Shown: positions 55,474-64,000 of the stretch, piece by piece | How the letters are laid out: each line of letters opens with the position of its first letter | How positions within the stretch are numbered: position 1 is the stretch's first letter | NCBI RefSeq assembly: GCF_029887875.1 | Contig: NZ_JARXRM010000036.1 | Coordinates: forward strand, 50,810 to 114,809 | Length of the DNA stretch: 64,000 nucleotides | From: Luteimonas endophytica | Lineage (GTDB): Bacteria > Pseudomonadota > Gammaproteobacteria > Xanthomonadales > Xanthomonadaceae | Direction of reading: 5' to 3' | Made by a program: the position numbers and the translations under genes | Notes under the pieces: generated by a model | What the model was told of the DNA's origin: nothing | Databases searched by the model: none | Seen by the model: only the letters and a program-made list of their open reading frames with translations

Positions 55474-56235
55474 CTAGTGCACGTCGCGCCAGTATTCCTT
55501 CTTCAGCAGCCAGGCGAGGAACGTGAAGAACGCCAGGAACAGGATCACCCAGACGCCGATGCCCTGGCGCTTGAGCGCTGCCGGTTCGGCGGCGTACTCG
55601 AGAAATGCGGCGATGTCGCGGACGGTTCGGTCGAACTCCGCGGCGTCCTGGGTGCCCGGGCGGGCCAGCTCCAGGCGCTCGATGGCGGGCTGACCGGTCT
55701 CGTCGGGCGCACCGTAGACGGGATGCTGCAGACCCTGCATCTCCCACAGCGGGTTCGGCATCGACACGTCGGGGAACAGGGTGTTGTTCCAGCCCTGCGC
55801 GCTCGACTCGTCCTGATAGAACGACTTGAGGAAGGTATAGATCCAGTCGGGGCCGCCGGCCTTGGTGCGCACCACCAGCGAAAGGTCGGGCGGCGCCACC
55901 CCGAACCAGTCCTCGGCCTGCTCCGCCGGCATCGCCGGGACGATGTGCTCGCCGAAGGCGGCGCCGGTGAAGTTGAGGTTCTCCATGACCTCCTCTTCGC
56001 TGAGCCCGAGGTCCTCGGCCATGCGCGAGTAGCGCAGGTACTTGAGCGAATGGCAGCCGGCGCAGTAGTTCATGAACAACCGCGCGCCGCGCTGCAGCGA
56101 GGCGCGGTCGGCGAGGTCGGTGCCCGACTGCTGGAGCGCGGTGCCCGGGTCGGCGGCGAGCGCCGAGAAGGACAACAGCAGTCCCCCGGCGAGCACCGCC
56201 GCGTGACTGACCAGACGCTGATAGCCGCTCTTCAC
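55474..56235 (-). CDS. petC: Ubiquinol-cytochrome c reductase, cytochrome c1 subunit
   Basis: Cytochrome c1 carries electrons from the Rieske protein to soluble cytochrome c in the bc1 complex. The protein has an N-terminal signal peptide (YQRLVSHAAVLAGGLLLSFS), a haem c site CAGCH, a Met-ligand region (FPDVSMPNPLWEMQG) and a C-terminal membrane anchor (GVWVILFLAFFTFLAWLLKK). I place the start at GTG 56235, giving MKSGYQRL and a normal basic leader of 253 residues. An ATG at 56277, inside the petB end, would add residues encoded by a GGGAATC tandem repeat, with Asp and Glu in the leader. Confidence 0.88.
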   Translation of the reverse strand: MKSGYQRLVSHAAVLAGGLLLSFSALAADPGTALQQSGTDLADRASLQRGARLFMNYCAGCHSLKYLRYSRMAEDLGLSEEEVMENLNFTGAAFGEHIVPAMPAEQAEDWFGVAPPDLSLVVRTKAGGPDWIYTFLKSFYQDESSAQGWNNTLFPDVSMPNPLWEMQGLQHPVYGAPDETGQPAIERLELARPGTQDAAEFDRTVRDIAAFLEYAAEPAALKRQGIGVWVILFLAFFTFLAWLLKKEYWRDVH

Positions 56236-56264
56236 GATTCCCGATTCCCGATTCCCGATTCCCG
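56236..56264. repeat. Tandem heptamer repeat between petB and petC
   Basis: On the minus strand four copies of GGGAATC follow one another just before the petC coding region. They lie within the alternative longer reading of petC. Copy number is likely to vary between strains. Confidence 0.75.
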
Positions 56265-56269
56265 GATCC

Positions 56270-57559
56270 CTAGTCATGCGTCGTCACCCGCTCGGGCACA
56301 GGTTTGGTGCGGTCGATCCTGGTCCACCATGGCATCGTGATGAAGAACGCGAAGTAGTAGAAGGTCAGGCAACGTCCGACGATGGTCTCGACCGGGTCGG
56401 TGCCCGGGCCGGCGCCGATCTTGCCAAGCCAGAAGAAGCTGATCGCGAACAGCCCCAGCAGCACCTTGGACAGCATGCCGCGGTAGCGATAGGACTTGAC
56501 CCTGGCGCGGTCCAGCCAGGGCACGGCGAACAGGATCGCGATCGCGCCGAACATCACCAGCACGCCGCCCAGCTTGTCGGGCACCACCCTGAGCATCGCG
56601 TAGTAGGGCGTGTAGTACCACACCGGCTTGATGTGCTCGGGGGTGACCAGCGGGTTGGCCTCGATGAAGTTGTCGTGCTCGAGGAACCAGCCGCCCATCT
56701 CCGGGGTGAAGAAGATGATGAAGGCGGCCAGGATCAGCAGGAAGCCGACGCCCACCAGGTCCTTGACCGTGTAGTACGGGTGGAACGGGATCGAATCGAG
56801 CGGGGCCTTCGCCGACCAGCGGTTGCCCTTCGGCCCCTTCTTGATGTCCACGCCGTCCGGGTTGTTGGAGCCGACCTCGTGCAGCGCCCCCAGGTGCAGC
56901 ACGACCAGCAGCAGCAGCACCAGCGGCAGTGCGATCACGTGCAGCGCGAAGAAGCGGTTGACGGTGGCGTCGCCGGGCAGGAAGTCGCCCATGATCCACT
57001 CGGTCAGGCCGTTGCCGATCACCGGGATCGCGCCGAACAGCGAGATGATCACCTTGGCGCCCCAGAACGACATCTGCCCCCAGGGCAGCACGTAGCCGAG
57101 GAACGCTTCGGCCATCAGCACCAGATAGATCAGCATGCCGAGGATCCACACCAGCTCGCGCGGCTTCTGGTAGCTGCCGTACATCAGCCCGCGGAACATG
57201 TGCAGGTAGACGACGATGAAGAACAGCGAAGCGCCGGTGGAGTGCATGTAGCGGATCAGCCAGCCCCACTCCACGTCGCGCATGATGTACTCGACCGAAG
57301 AGAACGCCTCCGCGGCCGACGGCTTGTAGTGCATCGTCAGGAAGATGCCGGTGACGATCTGGTTGACCAGCACCAGCAGCGCCAGCGAACCGAAGTAGTA
57401 CCAGACGTTGAAGTTCTTCGGCGCGAAGTACTCCGTCATGTGCTTGCGGTACGCCGGCATCAGCCCCGGGGTACGGTCGTCGAACCAGGCGCGGAACGCG
57501 GCGATGATGCCGGTGGCCGGATCGTTGGGAGCGGCCATCTTGTCGTCGACGTTCGCCAT
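56270..57559 (-). CDS. petB: Ubiquinol-cytochrome c reductase, cytochrome b subunit
   Basis: A 429-residue inner-membrane cytochrome b that holds haems bL and bH and the quinone sites Qo and Qi. The haem-ligand His pairs are in RYMHSTGASLFFIVVYLHMF and in LHVIALPLVLLLLVVLHLG. The Qo motif appears as PEMGG-like in FFTPEMGGWFLEH and as the PPYY-type segment WYYTPYYAMLR. Eight membrane helices are visible, the full-length bacterial form. The ATG directly follows the Rieske stop codon (TAAATG). It is the middle gene of petA-petB-petC. Confidence 0.97.
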   Translation of the reverse strand: MANVDDKMAAPNDPATGIIAAFRAWFDDRTPGLMPAYRKHMTEYFAPKNFNVWYYFGSLALLVLVNQIVTGIFLTMHYKPSAAEAFSSVEYIMRDVEWGWLIRYMHSTGASLFFIVVYLHMFRGLMYGSYQKPRELVWILGMLIYLVLMAEAFLGYVLPWGQMSFWGAKVIISLFGAIPVIGNGLTEWIMGDFLPGDATVNRFFALHVIALPLVLLLLVVLHLGALHEVGSNNPDGVDIKKGPKGNRWSAKAPLDSIPFHPYYTVKDLVGVGFLLILAAFIIFFTPEMGGWFLEHDNFIEANPLVTPEHIKPVWYYTPYYAMLRVVPDKLGGVLVMFGAIAILFAVPWLDRARVKSYRYRGMLSKVLLGLFAISFFWLGKIGAGPGTDPVETIVGRCLTFYYFAFFITMPWWTRIDRTKPVPERVTTHD

Positions 57560-58198
57560 TTATGCGGCCCCCTCGGGATCGAGGCCGACGACGATGGTGT
57601 TGTCGTCGGCATAGTGGTGCGGCGGCACCACGAGGTTGGTGGGCGCGGGAACGCCTTCGTAGACGCGGCCGGCCATGTCGAACTTGGACTTGTGGCAGGG
57701 ACAGAAGTACCCGCCCTTCCAGTTGGCGTCGAACGGCTGCGGGCGGATCTCCGCGACCATCTCCGGCGAGCAGCCCAGATGGGTGCACAGCCCGACCAGC
57801 ACCGAGATCTCCGGACGGATCGAACGCAGCTCCGGGTGGGCCTCGCGCACGTATGCCGGCTGCTGGTCGGGGTTCTCCGACTCCGGGTCGCGCAGCTGCT
57901 CGTCCAGGGTCGGCAGCGCCTCGAGGATCGCCTCCGAGCGCCTGACGATCCAGATCGGCTGGCCGCGCCACTCCACCACCAGGCGCTGGCCTTCCTGCAG
58001 CGCGCTGATGTCCACGGTCACCGGCGCGCCGGCGAGCAGCGCCCGCGCGCTGGGGTTCCACGACTTGATGAACGGGATGGCCGCCACGCCGGCGCCCACC
58101 GCCCCGACCACCGCCGTGGTCGCGGTCAGGAACCGGCGCCGCCCCGTGTTGACTGAATCCTCACCGCCGGCGGGATCGATCACCGCTTCATTGACCAT
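57560..58198 (-). CDS. petA: Ubiquinol-cytochrome c reductase, Rieske iron-sulfur subunit
   Basis: A 212-residue Rieske protein. The N-terminus carries a twin-arginine export signal and membrane anchor (TGRRRFLTATTAVVGAVGAG). The two cluster-binding boxes are CTHLGC and CPCHKSKFD, with two Cys and two His ligands. The Pro-loop and C-terminal strands are present (GVPAPTNLVVPPHHYADDN). It oxidises ubiquinol at the Qo site and passes electrons to cytochrome c1. It is the first gene of the bc1 operon. The promoter should lie in 58199-58341. Confidence 0.97.
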   Translation of the reverse strand: MVNEAVIDPAGGEDSVNTGRRRFLTATTAVVGAVGAGVAAIPFIKSWNPSARALLAGAPVTVDISALQEGQRLVVEWRGQPIWIVRRSEAILEALPTLDEQLRDPESENPDQQPAYVREAHPELRSIRPEISVLVGLCTHLGCSPEMVAEIRPQPFDANWKGGYFCPCHKSKFDMAGRVYEGVPAPTNLVVPPHHYADDNTIVVGLDPEGAA

Positions 58199-58341
58199 CC
58201 TGCACTCCGCAAACCTGTTCGGTAGCTACTGAATTCTGGCTGCCGCGTGCCGGCCCCCGTCGCCGGAGGCGGCCCGCAAAGACGGCAAAGTGTAACGGAA
58301 CGCTGAATCGGCCGACAATGTCTTGACAGCCGCGCGCGGCT

Positions 58342-59280
58342 TCAGGGCGCGGTATTGCTGGCCAGATATCCGCGGTAGCGCTCGGCCAGCACCCCGACCC
58401 GCTCGACGTAGCGCCGGGTCTCGCTGTAGGGGGGGACCCCGCCGTGGCGGTCGACGGCGCCCTCGCCGGCGTTGTAACCGGCGGCGGCCAGGGTCAGGTC
58501 GCCGTTGAAGCGCTTGAGCAGCCAGGCGAGGTACTCGACCCCGCCGAGGATGTTCTGTCCCGGATCGAACGGATTGCCGACCCCGAAACGCTGCGCGGTG
58601 GCGGGCATCAGCTGCATCAGACCCTGCGCGCCGACCCGCGACAGCGCGTTGGGATTGAAGGCGGACTCGGCGTGGATGATCGCCCGCACCACCGCCTCCT
58701 CCACGCCGAACCGCTGCGCGGCGGCGCGGATCTCGTCGCGGTAGGCATCCGTGTTCAGGCGCACCGTGCCGAAGCTGACGCCGGGGCTGGCACCGCAGGC
58801 GTAGCAGGTCTCCATGAAGCTGTAGCGGATGGTGCGCACGGCGCTGGCGCCCGCCACTCCGCGCGGCGCGCGGCTGGTGTAGTGGCGCACCCCGTCCTTG
58901 ATGTAGGAGTACACCTGGCCCTGGACGTGGCGGGTCCGAGGGCGCGCTGCGGGCGTCGCCGGCGCCCGCGTTGGCGTGGTCGCGGCGGCGCCCTGCCCCA
59001 TGAAGGTGGCCGGCGCGTTGGCGTCGAGCGTCGCCGGCGACCCCTCGACGCGGCTGCTGGCGGTCACCTTGCCGGCGGCGGCCGGCGCGGCGGCGCGGCG
59101 CGGCCTGGCCGGTTCGGGACGATAGCTGCTGATCACCGTGCAGCTGGCACCGGCGACGCGCCTGCTGACGTACTGCGGCACGCCATCGCCGCTGTCGCAG
59201 CGATACAGGGTGCCCGCCGCGGCCGGAACGGACGCGAGCGCACACGTCAGGACGACGATCGATCCCCAGGCCCCCTTCAT
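58342..59280 (-). CDS. Lytic transglycosylase (SLT domain) with DUF4124-like N-terminus
   Basis: A 312-residue exported muramidase-like enzyme that cleaves peptidoglycan between MurNAc and GlcNAc. A signal peptide ends near VPAAAG-TLYRC. A small Cys-containing DUF4124-like module (YRCDSGDGVPQYVSRR) is followed by an Ala/Pro/Thr-rich linker. The SLT domain is at about 190-300, with catalytic Glu in IIHAESAFNPNA, GAQGLMQLMPATAQRFGV and AAGYNAGEGAVDRHGGVPPY. The start at MKGAWGS follows GGAGGA at a long spacing; a TTG 51 bases upstream with GGAG is an alternative. Confidence 0.87.
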   Translation of the reverse strand: MKGAWGSIVVLTCALASVPAAAGTLYRCDSGDGVPQYVSRRVAGASCTVISSYRPEPARPRRAAAPAAAGKVTASSRVEGSPATLDANAPATFMGQGAAATTPTRAPATPAARPRTRHVQGQVYSYIKDGVRHYTSRAPRGVAGASAVRTIRYSFMETCYACGASPGVSFGTVRLNTDAYRDEIRAAAQRFGVEEAVVRAIIHAESAFNPNALSRVGAQGLMQLMPATAQRFGVGNPFDPGQNILGGVEYLAWLLKRFNGDLTLAAAGYNAGEGAVDRHGGVPPYSETRRYVERVGVLAERYRGYLASNTAP

Positions 59281-59407
59281 CCGGCGCAGTGTCCTCCGAT
59301 TCCACGGCTTTGCCAAGTCCTTGATCGCCAAGGCTCCGTGACCGATTACACTGTTCCGTCATCCACCGCCTTCCGGCCCGGAATCAGCGCCGCGCCCCGG
59401 ACCCGCC

Positions 59408-60910
59408 ATGACCGCCACCACCACCGCCCCGCCGGCGCCAGCCGCCGACCCGCGTTCCGAGCCCGCCCAGGGCCTGCCGGCCCGCGGCAAGCTGTACATC
59501 CAGACCCACGGCTGCCAGATGAACGAATACGACTCGGCCAAGATGGCCGACGTGCTCGCCGCCAGCGACGGCCTGGAGTTGACCGACGACGTCGAGCAGG
59601 CCGACGTGGTGCTGGTCAACACCTGTTCGATCCGCGAGAAGGCCCAGGAAAAGGTGTTCAGCCAGCTGGGACGCTGGAAGGCGCTCAAGCAGGGCGGCAG
59701 GCCGGTGCTGATCGGGGTGGGCGGCTGCGTGGCGTCGCAGGAGGGCGAGGCGATCGTGAAGCGGGCGCCGTACGTGGACCTGGTGTTCGGCCCGCAGACC
59801 CTGCACCGCCTTCCCGAGCTGATCCGCGCCCGGCGCGGCAGCGGCCTGCCCCAGGTCGACATCAGCTTTCCGGAGATCGAGAAGTTCGATCGCCTGCCGC
59901 AGCCGCGCGCCGAGGGCCCCAGCGCGTTCGTCTCGATCATGGAGGGCTGCAGCAAGTACTGCAGCTTCTGCGTGGTGCCCTACACCCGCGGCGAGGAGGT
60001 CAGCCGGCCGTTCGAGGACGTCCTGGTCGAGGTGGTGCGGCTGGCGGCACAGGGCGTGCGCGAGATCAACCTGCTGGGGCAGAACGTCAACGCCTACCGC
60101 GGACCGATGGGCGAGGCGGCGGGCGAGGGCCCGGCCCCCGGCCCGGACCATCCGCAGCATGCCGACCTGGGGCTGCTGATCCGCACCATCGCCGAGATCG
60201 ACGGCATCGACCGGATCCGCTTCACCACCTCGCATCCGCTCGAGTTCTCCGACTCGCTGGTCGACGCCTACCGCGACGTGCCGCAGCTGGCGAACTACCT
60301 GCACCTTCCGGTGCAGTCCGGCAGCGACCGGATCCTGGCGGCGATGAAGCGCGGCTACACCGCGCTCGAGTTCAAGCAGAAGATCCGCAGGCTGCGCGCG
60401 GTCCGCCCGGACATTTCCATCTCCTCGGATTTCATCGTCGGTTTCCCGGGCGAGACCGCCGCGGACTTCGAAAAGACCATGAAGCTGATCGAGGAGGTCG
60501 GCTTCGACCAGAGTTTCTCCTTCATCTATTCGCGCCGCCCCGGCACGCCGGCCGCCGACCTGGAGGATGCGACCCCGGCCGCGGAGAAGCACGCGCGCCT
60601 GGAGCGTCTGCAGGCTGCGATCAACGCCAACGCGCGGCGCATCAGCGATGCGATGGTCGGCAGCGTGCAGTCGGTGCTGGTGGAAGGGCCGTCGCGCAAG
60701 GACCCGAACGAGCTCACCGGCAAGACCGAGAACATGCGTTCGGTGAATTTCCCCGGCGACCCGCGGCTGGTCGGCCGGTTCGTCGAGGTGACGATCACCG
60801 CCGCGATGAGCAATTCGCTGCGCGGCCGCCTGGCGGAGGCCCCTCCGCCCTCGCTCAGTCCAGCCGCTTCCGAAACCGCAGGATCGCCGCGGTCATCATC
60901 GCCGCGGTGA
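59408..60910 (+). CDS. miaB: tRNA-2-methylthio-N6-dimethylallyladenosine synthase
   Basis: A 500-residue radical-SAM methylthiotransferase that adds a methylthio group to i6A37 of tRNAs. The N-terminal UPF0004 domain has its three cluster cysteines ([27 protein letters not shown]). The radical-SAM domain has [18 protein letters not shown] with CxxxCxxC. A TRAM domain ends the protein ([20 protein letters not shown]). About 25 extra residues follow the TRAM domain and are read from the strand opposite the end of the ABC permease gene (56-base overlap). The first 25 residues are an Ala/Pro-rich extension. Confidence 0.96.
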   Translation: MTATTTAPPAPAADPRSEPAQGLPARGKLYIQTHGCQMNEYDSAKMADVLAASDGLELTDDVEQADVVLVNTCSIREKAQEKVFSQLGRWKALKQGGRPVLIGVGGCVASQEGEAIVKRAPYVDLVFGPQTLHRLPELIRARRGSGLPQVDISFPEIEKFDRLPQPRAEGPSAFVSIMEGCSKYCSFCVVPYTRGEEVSRPFEDVLVEVVRLAAQGVREINLLGQNVNAYRGPMGEAAGEGPAPGPDHPQHADLGLLIRTIAEIDGIDRIRFTTSHPLEFSDSLVDAYRDVPQLANYLHLPVQSGSDRILAAMKRGYTALEFKQKIRRLRAVRPDISISSDFIVGFPGETAADFEKTMKLIEEVGFDQSFSFIYSRRPGTPAADLEDATPAAEKHARLERLQAAINANARRISDAMVGSVQSVLVEGPSRKDPNELTGKTENMRSVNFPGDPRLVGRFVEVTITAAMSNSLRGRLAEAPPPSLSPAASETAGSPRSSSPR

Positions 60911-61952
60911 ACCCCGCCAGGGCCAACACCTCCGGCCACAGCTCCCACAGGCCTGCGCCGCGCAGCATGATGCCGCGGATCAGGCGCAGGAAGTGGGTGA
61001 GCGGCAACAGCTCGGCGATCCACTGCACCACGCGCGGCATCCCCGCGAACGGGAACATGAAGCCGGACAGCAGGATCGAGGGCAGGAAGATGAAGAAGGT
61101 CATCTGCATCGCCTGGAACTGGGACTGCGCGCGGGTGCTGATCAGCAGGCCGAGGGTCAGGTTGGCCAGGATCAGCAGCACCGCCGCCAGGTACACGTCC
61201 AGCGCGCTGCCGCGCACCGGGACCTGGAACAGCCACATGCCCAGCAGCAGGATCACGCTGGTCTGCACCAGGCCGATCGCCGCGTAGGGCAATACCTTGC
61301 CCGCCATCAGTTCCGAGCGGCTCAGCGGGGTGGCGATCAGCAGCTCCATGTTGCCGCGCTCGCGCTCGCGCACGATCGCCACCGCGGTGAACAGCACCAT
61401 CGTCATGGTGAGGATCACGCCGATCAGGCCCGGCACGATGTTCACCGCCGAGCGGCGCTCCGGGTTGTAGAAGGCGATCACGCTGATCCGGCCGCTGCCG
61501 GCGGCCGGTGGCGGCCGCGTCCCCGGACCATCCAGCGGTAGCTGCGCCAGCTGGATCGCCGCGCTCTGCACCACCGTGTCGGTCCCGTCCACCAGCACCT
61601 GCACCGCCTCGCGGCCCTCGTCGAGGCGCCGCTCGAAGTCCGGCGGGATCACCACGCCGACGCTGATCTCGCCGCGGCGCAGCGCGTCCATCAGCTGCTG
61701 CGGCGTCTGCGCCACCAGCGACGGCGCGATCACCCCGGTGGCGGCCATGTCGAGCACCATTGCGCGCGACGCCGAGGTGCCGGCCTGGTCGGCGATGCCG
61801 GCGTCGAGCCCGCGCAGGTTCAGGTTGATCGCGTAGCCGAACAGCACCAGCTGCATCACCGGGATGCCGACGATCATCGCCAGGGTGATCCGGTCGCGGC
61901 GCATCTGCCGCAGTTCCTTGAGCACGATCGCGGACATGCGGCGGAAGTTCAC
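60855..61952 (-). CDS. ABC-2 type transporter permease (YbhS/YbhR-like)
   Basis: A 365-residue inner-membrane permease. Helix 1 follows [21 protein letters not shown] large periplasmic loop (about residues 55-190) comes next, then five helices with [20 protein letters not shown] and [20 protein letters not shown], the ABC-2 signature. The GTG start overlaps the ATPase stop (GTGA); an ATG five codons later is also possible. E. coli ybhFSR has two permease genes, but only one is present here, so it may act as a homodimer. It probably exports drugs or other lipophilic compounds with the HlyD and ATPase partners. Confidence 0.9.
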   Translation of the reverse strand: MNFRRMSAIVLKELRQMRRDRITLAMIVGIPVMQLVLFGYAINLNLRGLDAGIADQAGTSASRAMVLDMAATGVIAPSLVAQTPQQLMDALRRGEISVGVVIPPDFERRLDEGREAVQVLVDGTDTVVQSAAIQLAQLPLDGPGTRPPPAAGSGRISVIAFYNPERRSAVNIVPGLIGVILTMTMVLFTAVAIVRERERGNMELLIATPLSRSELMAGKVLPYAAIGLVQTSVILLLGMWLFQVPVRGSALDVYLAAVLLILANLTLGLLISTRAQSQFQAMQMTFFIFLPSILLSGFMFPFAGMPRVVQWIAELLPLTHFLRLIRGIMLRGAGLWELWPEVLALAGFTAAMMTAAILRFRKRLD

Positions 61953-62971
61953 GAGGCCTCCCCCGCCGCGCCGCGTTCGCCCTGATGCCGTGCGCGGCCG
62001 CGGGTGGCGGCGACGAACACGTCCTCCAGATTGGGCCGGGAGGCCGCGACCTCGGCACTCAGACCAGCCTCCGACAGGGCCGCCCGGATCCGTCCCGCGA
62101 CCTCGCCATCGGCATCGGCGAGCACCCGCAGGTCGTTGCCGATCTGGGCGACGCTGAGCACCCCCGGCACCGCGACCAGCGCCTGTTGCGCGCGGCGCGG
62201 CAGCTCCGCCGTCACCGCCACGCTGCGCCCCTCCAGTCTGGCGGTCAGTTCCGCCGGGGTACCGTCGGCGACCAGCACGCCGCGGTCGAGGATCGCGATG
62301 CGGTGGCAACGCTCGGCCTCGTCCATGTAGTGGGTCGACACCAGGATGGTGGTGCCGGCATCGGCCAGGTCGAACAGGGTCTCCCAGAAATCCCGCCGCG
62401 ACTCCGGGTCGACCGCGCTGGTGGGCTCGTCCAGGAACAGCAGTTCCGGTTCGTGGATCACCGCGCCGGCCAGCGCCAGCCGCTGCTTCTGGCCGCCGCT
62501 CAGGGTTCCGGCGAGCTGGCGCTGGCGGTCGCCGAAGCGGTACTGCTCGATCAGCGCGTCGATGCGCCGGCGCGCCGCCGCCCGCGGCATGTCCTGGACC
62601 GCCGCCAGGAACTCGAGGTTCTCGCGCACCGCCAGGTCTTCGAACAGCGAGAACCGCTGGGTCATGTAGCCGATCCGGCGGCGCAGCTCCTCCGCCTGCT
62701 CCGGCACCCGCAGGCCGAGCACCTCGATCTCGCCGGCGCTCGGGGTGAGCAGCCCGCAGAGCATGCGGATGGTGGTGGACTTGCCCGAGCCGTTCGGCCC
62801 CAGGAACCCGTACACGTGCGCGGTGGGCACGGTGAGGTCGACGCCGTCGACCGCGACCAGGGCGCCGAAACGCCGGGTGAGGCCGCGGGCGCGGATCGCG
62901 ACTTCGCTCGCGGCGAGCGCGTCGCCGGGCGGCGCGCCTGCCACCGTGCCCGGTGCTTCAGTCGTGGACAT
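61949..62971 (-). CDS. ABC transporter ATP-binding protein (YbhF-like)
   Basis: A 340-residue ATPase with one nucleotide-binding domain. Walker A is GPNGSGKST (58-66), the Q-loop region GYMTQRFSLFEDL, the signature LSGGQKQRLALAGA, Walker B LLFLDEPTSAVD and the H-loop STHYMDEAERC. A C-terminal regulatory stretch of about 90 residues follows. It powers the ABC-2 permease encoded immediately downstream with a GTGA overlap. Its start lies 14 bases inside the end of the HlyD-like gene. Confidence 0.94.
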   Translation of the reverse strand: MSTTEAPGTVAGAPPGDALAASEVAIRARGLTRRFGALVAVDGVDLTVPTAHVYGFLGPNGSGKSTTIRMLCGLLTPSAGEIEVLGLRVPEQAEELRRRIGYMTQRFSLFEDLAVRENLEFLAAVQDMPRAAARRRIDALIEQYRFGDRQRQLAGTLSGGQKQRLALAGAVIHEPELLFLDEPTSAVDPESRRDFWETLFDLADAGTTILVSTHYMDEAERCHRIAILDRGVLVADGTPAELTARLEGRSVAVTAELPRRAQQALVAVPGVLSVAQIGNDLRVLADADGEVAGRIRAALSEAGLSAEVAASRPNLEDVFVAATRGRARHQGERGAAGEAS

Positions 62972-63923
62972 CGAACTCCACCCGTACCGGCAGCCCCGCC
63001 GGCAGCTCGGCCGCCGCCGCGTCCAGCTGCACCTCGGCGAGATAGCTCAGCCGGGCCGCGTCCTCGCCGGTGAGCGCGTAGTACGGGGTGAACGCCGGTT
63101 CGCTGCGGATCATCCGGACCCGGCCCAGGTAGGCGCGCTGGTCGTCGCCGACGAAGACCCTCGCCGCATCGCCGACCGCGACGCCGGCGCGGATCGGCTC
63201 CGGCACGTGGATCCGCGCGTAGGGCGCGTCGCCGACCAGCAGCACCGCCAGCGGCGCGCCGGCCGGCGCCTCGTCGCCGAGCCGGTACGGCAGGCTGTCG
63301 ACGCGGCCGGCGCGCGGCGCCACGATCGCCAGGCGTTCCGCGGTCGCCCGCTCCACCCGGGCCTGCGCCTCCGCTGCACGCACGGCCGCCTCCGCCTGCG
63401 CGATCCGCTCGGGGCGGGTGCCGTTGCGCAGTTCCGCGAGCGCTGCGGCGGCGGCTTCGACCCGCGCGTCGGCCAGGCCGGCGGCAGCGCGGGCCCGGTC
63501 GAGGTCGGCGGCGGCGACCAGCTGGCGGCCGGCCAGCGGGCGCAGGCGGGCGTGATAGGCGCGTGCGTCGCGCGCCTGCGCCCGGGCCGCGTCGAGTTCG
63601 GCGCGCGCCTGGTCGATGTCCTCGCTGCGCGCGCCGGCGCGCAGCTCCGCCAGCGCGTCGCGCTGGCGTTCCGCCTCGGCGAGGCTGGCCTGCAGGCGGG
63701 CAGCGCCGCGGCTGCGTTCCAGGGTCACCAGGGCCTGCCCCGCTTCCACCCGCTCGCCTTCGCGCACCTCGATCGCGACGATGCGCTCGGCCGCCGGCGC
63801 CGGCAGGGTGATGCGGTCGTACTCGAGCGTCCCCAGCGCACGCGGGCTCGGGTCGCGGCAGCCGGCCAGCGTCAGCGTGCAGGCCACCAGCGCCGCGATC
63901 CGGCGCATTCGTTCATTCGCCAT
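62958..63923 (-). CDS. HlyD/MFP family periplasmic adaptor lipoprotein (YbhG-like)
   Basis: A 321-residue membrane-fusion protein. A lipoprotein signal with lipobox LAGC is at the N-terminus. A split biotinyl-lipoyl domain (AIEVREGERVEAGQALVTLE and VAPRAGRVDSLPYRLGDEAP) flanks a long alpha-helical hairpin rich in Ala and Arg (about residues 75-195). A beta-barrel domain follows (ARVFVGDDQRAYLGRVRMIR). It bridges the ABC permease to an outer-membrane channel. The start ATG overlaps the end of the TetR-type gene by 11 bases; an internal ATG five codons later is possible. Confidence 0.92.
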   Translation of the reverse strand: MANERMRRIAALVACTLTLAGCRDPSPRALGTLEYDRITLPAPAAERIVAIEVREGERVEAGQALVTLERSRGAARLQASLAEAERQRDALAELRAGARSEDIDQARAELDAARAQARDARAYHARLRPLAGRQLVAAADLDRARAAAGLADARVEAAAAALAELRNGTRPERIAQAEAAVRAAEAQARVERATAERLAIVAPRAGRVDSLPYRLGDEAPAGAPLAVLLVGDAPYARIHVPEPIRAGVAVGDAARVFVGDDQRAYLGRVRMIRSEPAFTPYYALTGEDAARLSYLAEVQLDAAAAELPAGLPVRVEFDVHD

Positions 63924-64000
63924 CGGCGAGCTCCAGTCCGCGATCCAGCAGCGCCAGCGCGTGGCGGCGCACGTCTTCCATGCCCAGGTCGCCGGCGTCG
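63913..64000 (-). CDS. C-terminal end of a regulator, probably TetR family (cut by the window edge)
   Basis: Only the last 28 residues are in the window, ending MEDVRRHALALLDRGLELAD followed by GE and a stop. The frame is open to the edge, and its stop codon overlaps the HlyD-like start by 11 bases. The DRGL segment near the C-terminus and the position ahead of a ybhG-ybhF-ybhS-type export operon resemble CecR (YbiH) TetR regulators. The family call rests mainly on context. Confidence 0.5.
   Translation of the reverse strand, partial: DAGDLGMEDVRRHALALLDRGLELADGE

Overview
This window is a high-GC chromosomal segment from a gammaproteobacterium, most likely of the Xanthomonadaceae/Lysobacteraceae (Luteimonas/Lysobacter-like). 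Pointers to this lineage are a Xanthomonas-type alpha-glucosidase with its catalytic residues at the same positions, a TIGR01782-type TonB receptor beside LacI/MFS/GH13 genes, a cysteine-poor Trm112-like protein next to nadC, the sspB-sspA-petC-petB-petA block, and REP elements beginning GTAGGAGCGG. No phage, insertion sequence, plasmid or CRISPR array was seen. Coding density is high, and many neighbouring genes overlap by 4 bases (ATGA or GTGA).

Region 1 (1-3.1 kb) holds thrS and infC on the minus strand, with a terminator-like hairpin in the thrS leader and a strong terminator straight after infC. Region 2 (3.1-14.1 kb) is a maltodextrin-utilisation locus: LacI regulator, GH13 amylase lipoprotein, MFS transporter, alpha-glucosidase and a TonB receptor. 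A 14-bp sequence is shared, in opposite orientations, by the two promoter regions and is the probable LacI operator. Inside this locus sit an orphan Hen1-type RNA methyltransferase, a zinc-ribbon methyltransferase and what looks like a shortened DUF2236 protein.

Region 3 (14.5-28.1 kb) is eight consecutive minus-strand genes: a CitE-like lyase, a propeller-SSS symporter fusion, LysR, a TonB receptor, a beta-lactamase-fold hydrolase, a TIM-barrel/SUMF1-like fusion, a GH127 enzyme and a class III CoA-transferase. I cannot match this combination to a described pathway. It looks like a system for importing and degrading an acylated sugar, and it is the best candidate here for an undescribed system.

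Region 4 (28.2-33.7 kb) has a UdgX-like uracil-DNA glycosylase, an FdhF/YdeP oxidoreductase, tRNA-Val and uvrB. Region 5 (33.9-42.1 kb) carries an orphan GspH/FimT pseudopilin, tRNA-Asn and a visibly lower-GC minor pilin operon (fimT-pilV-pilW-pilX-pilY1-pilE). Region 6 (42.3-49.8 kb) has ppnN, an Oar-type TonB receptor behind a near-perfect Pho box, a MarC protein, an SDR, grxD and an SOD-family gene missing two of its four metal ligands.

Region 7 (49.9-64 kb) is housekeeping: purE-purK, a Trm112-like gene, nadC, an FHA protein, DUF3301, sspA-sspB, the cytochrome bc1 operon petABC, a lytic transglycosylase, miaB, and a YbhGFSR-like ABC export operon headed by a TetR gene cut by the window edge.
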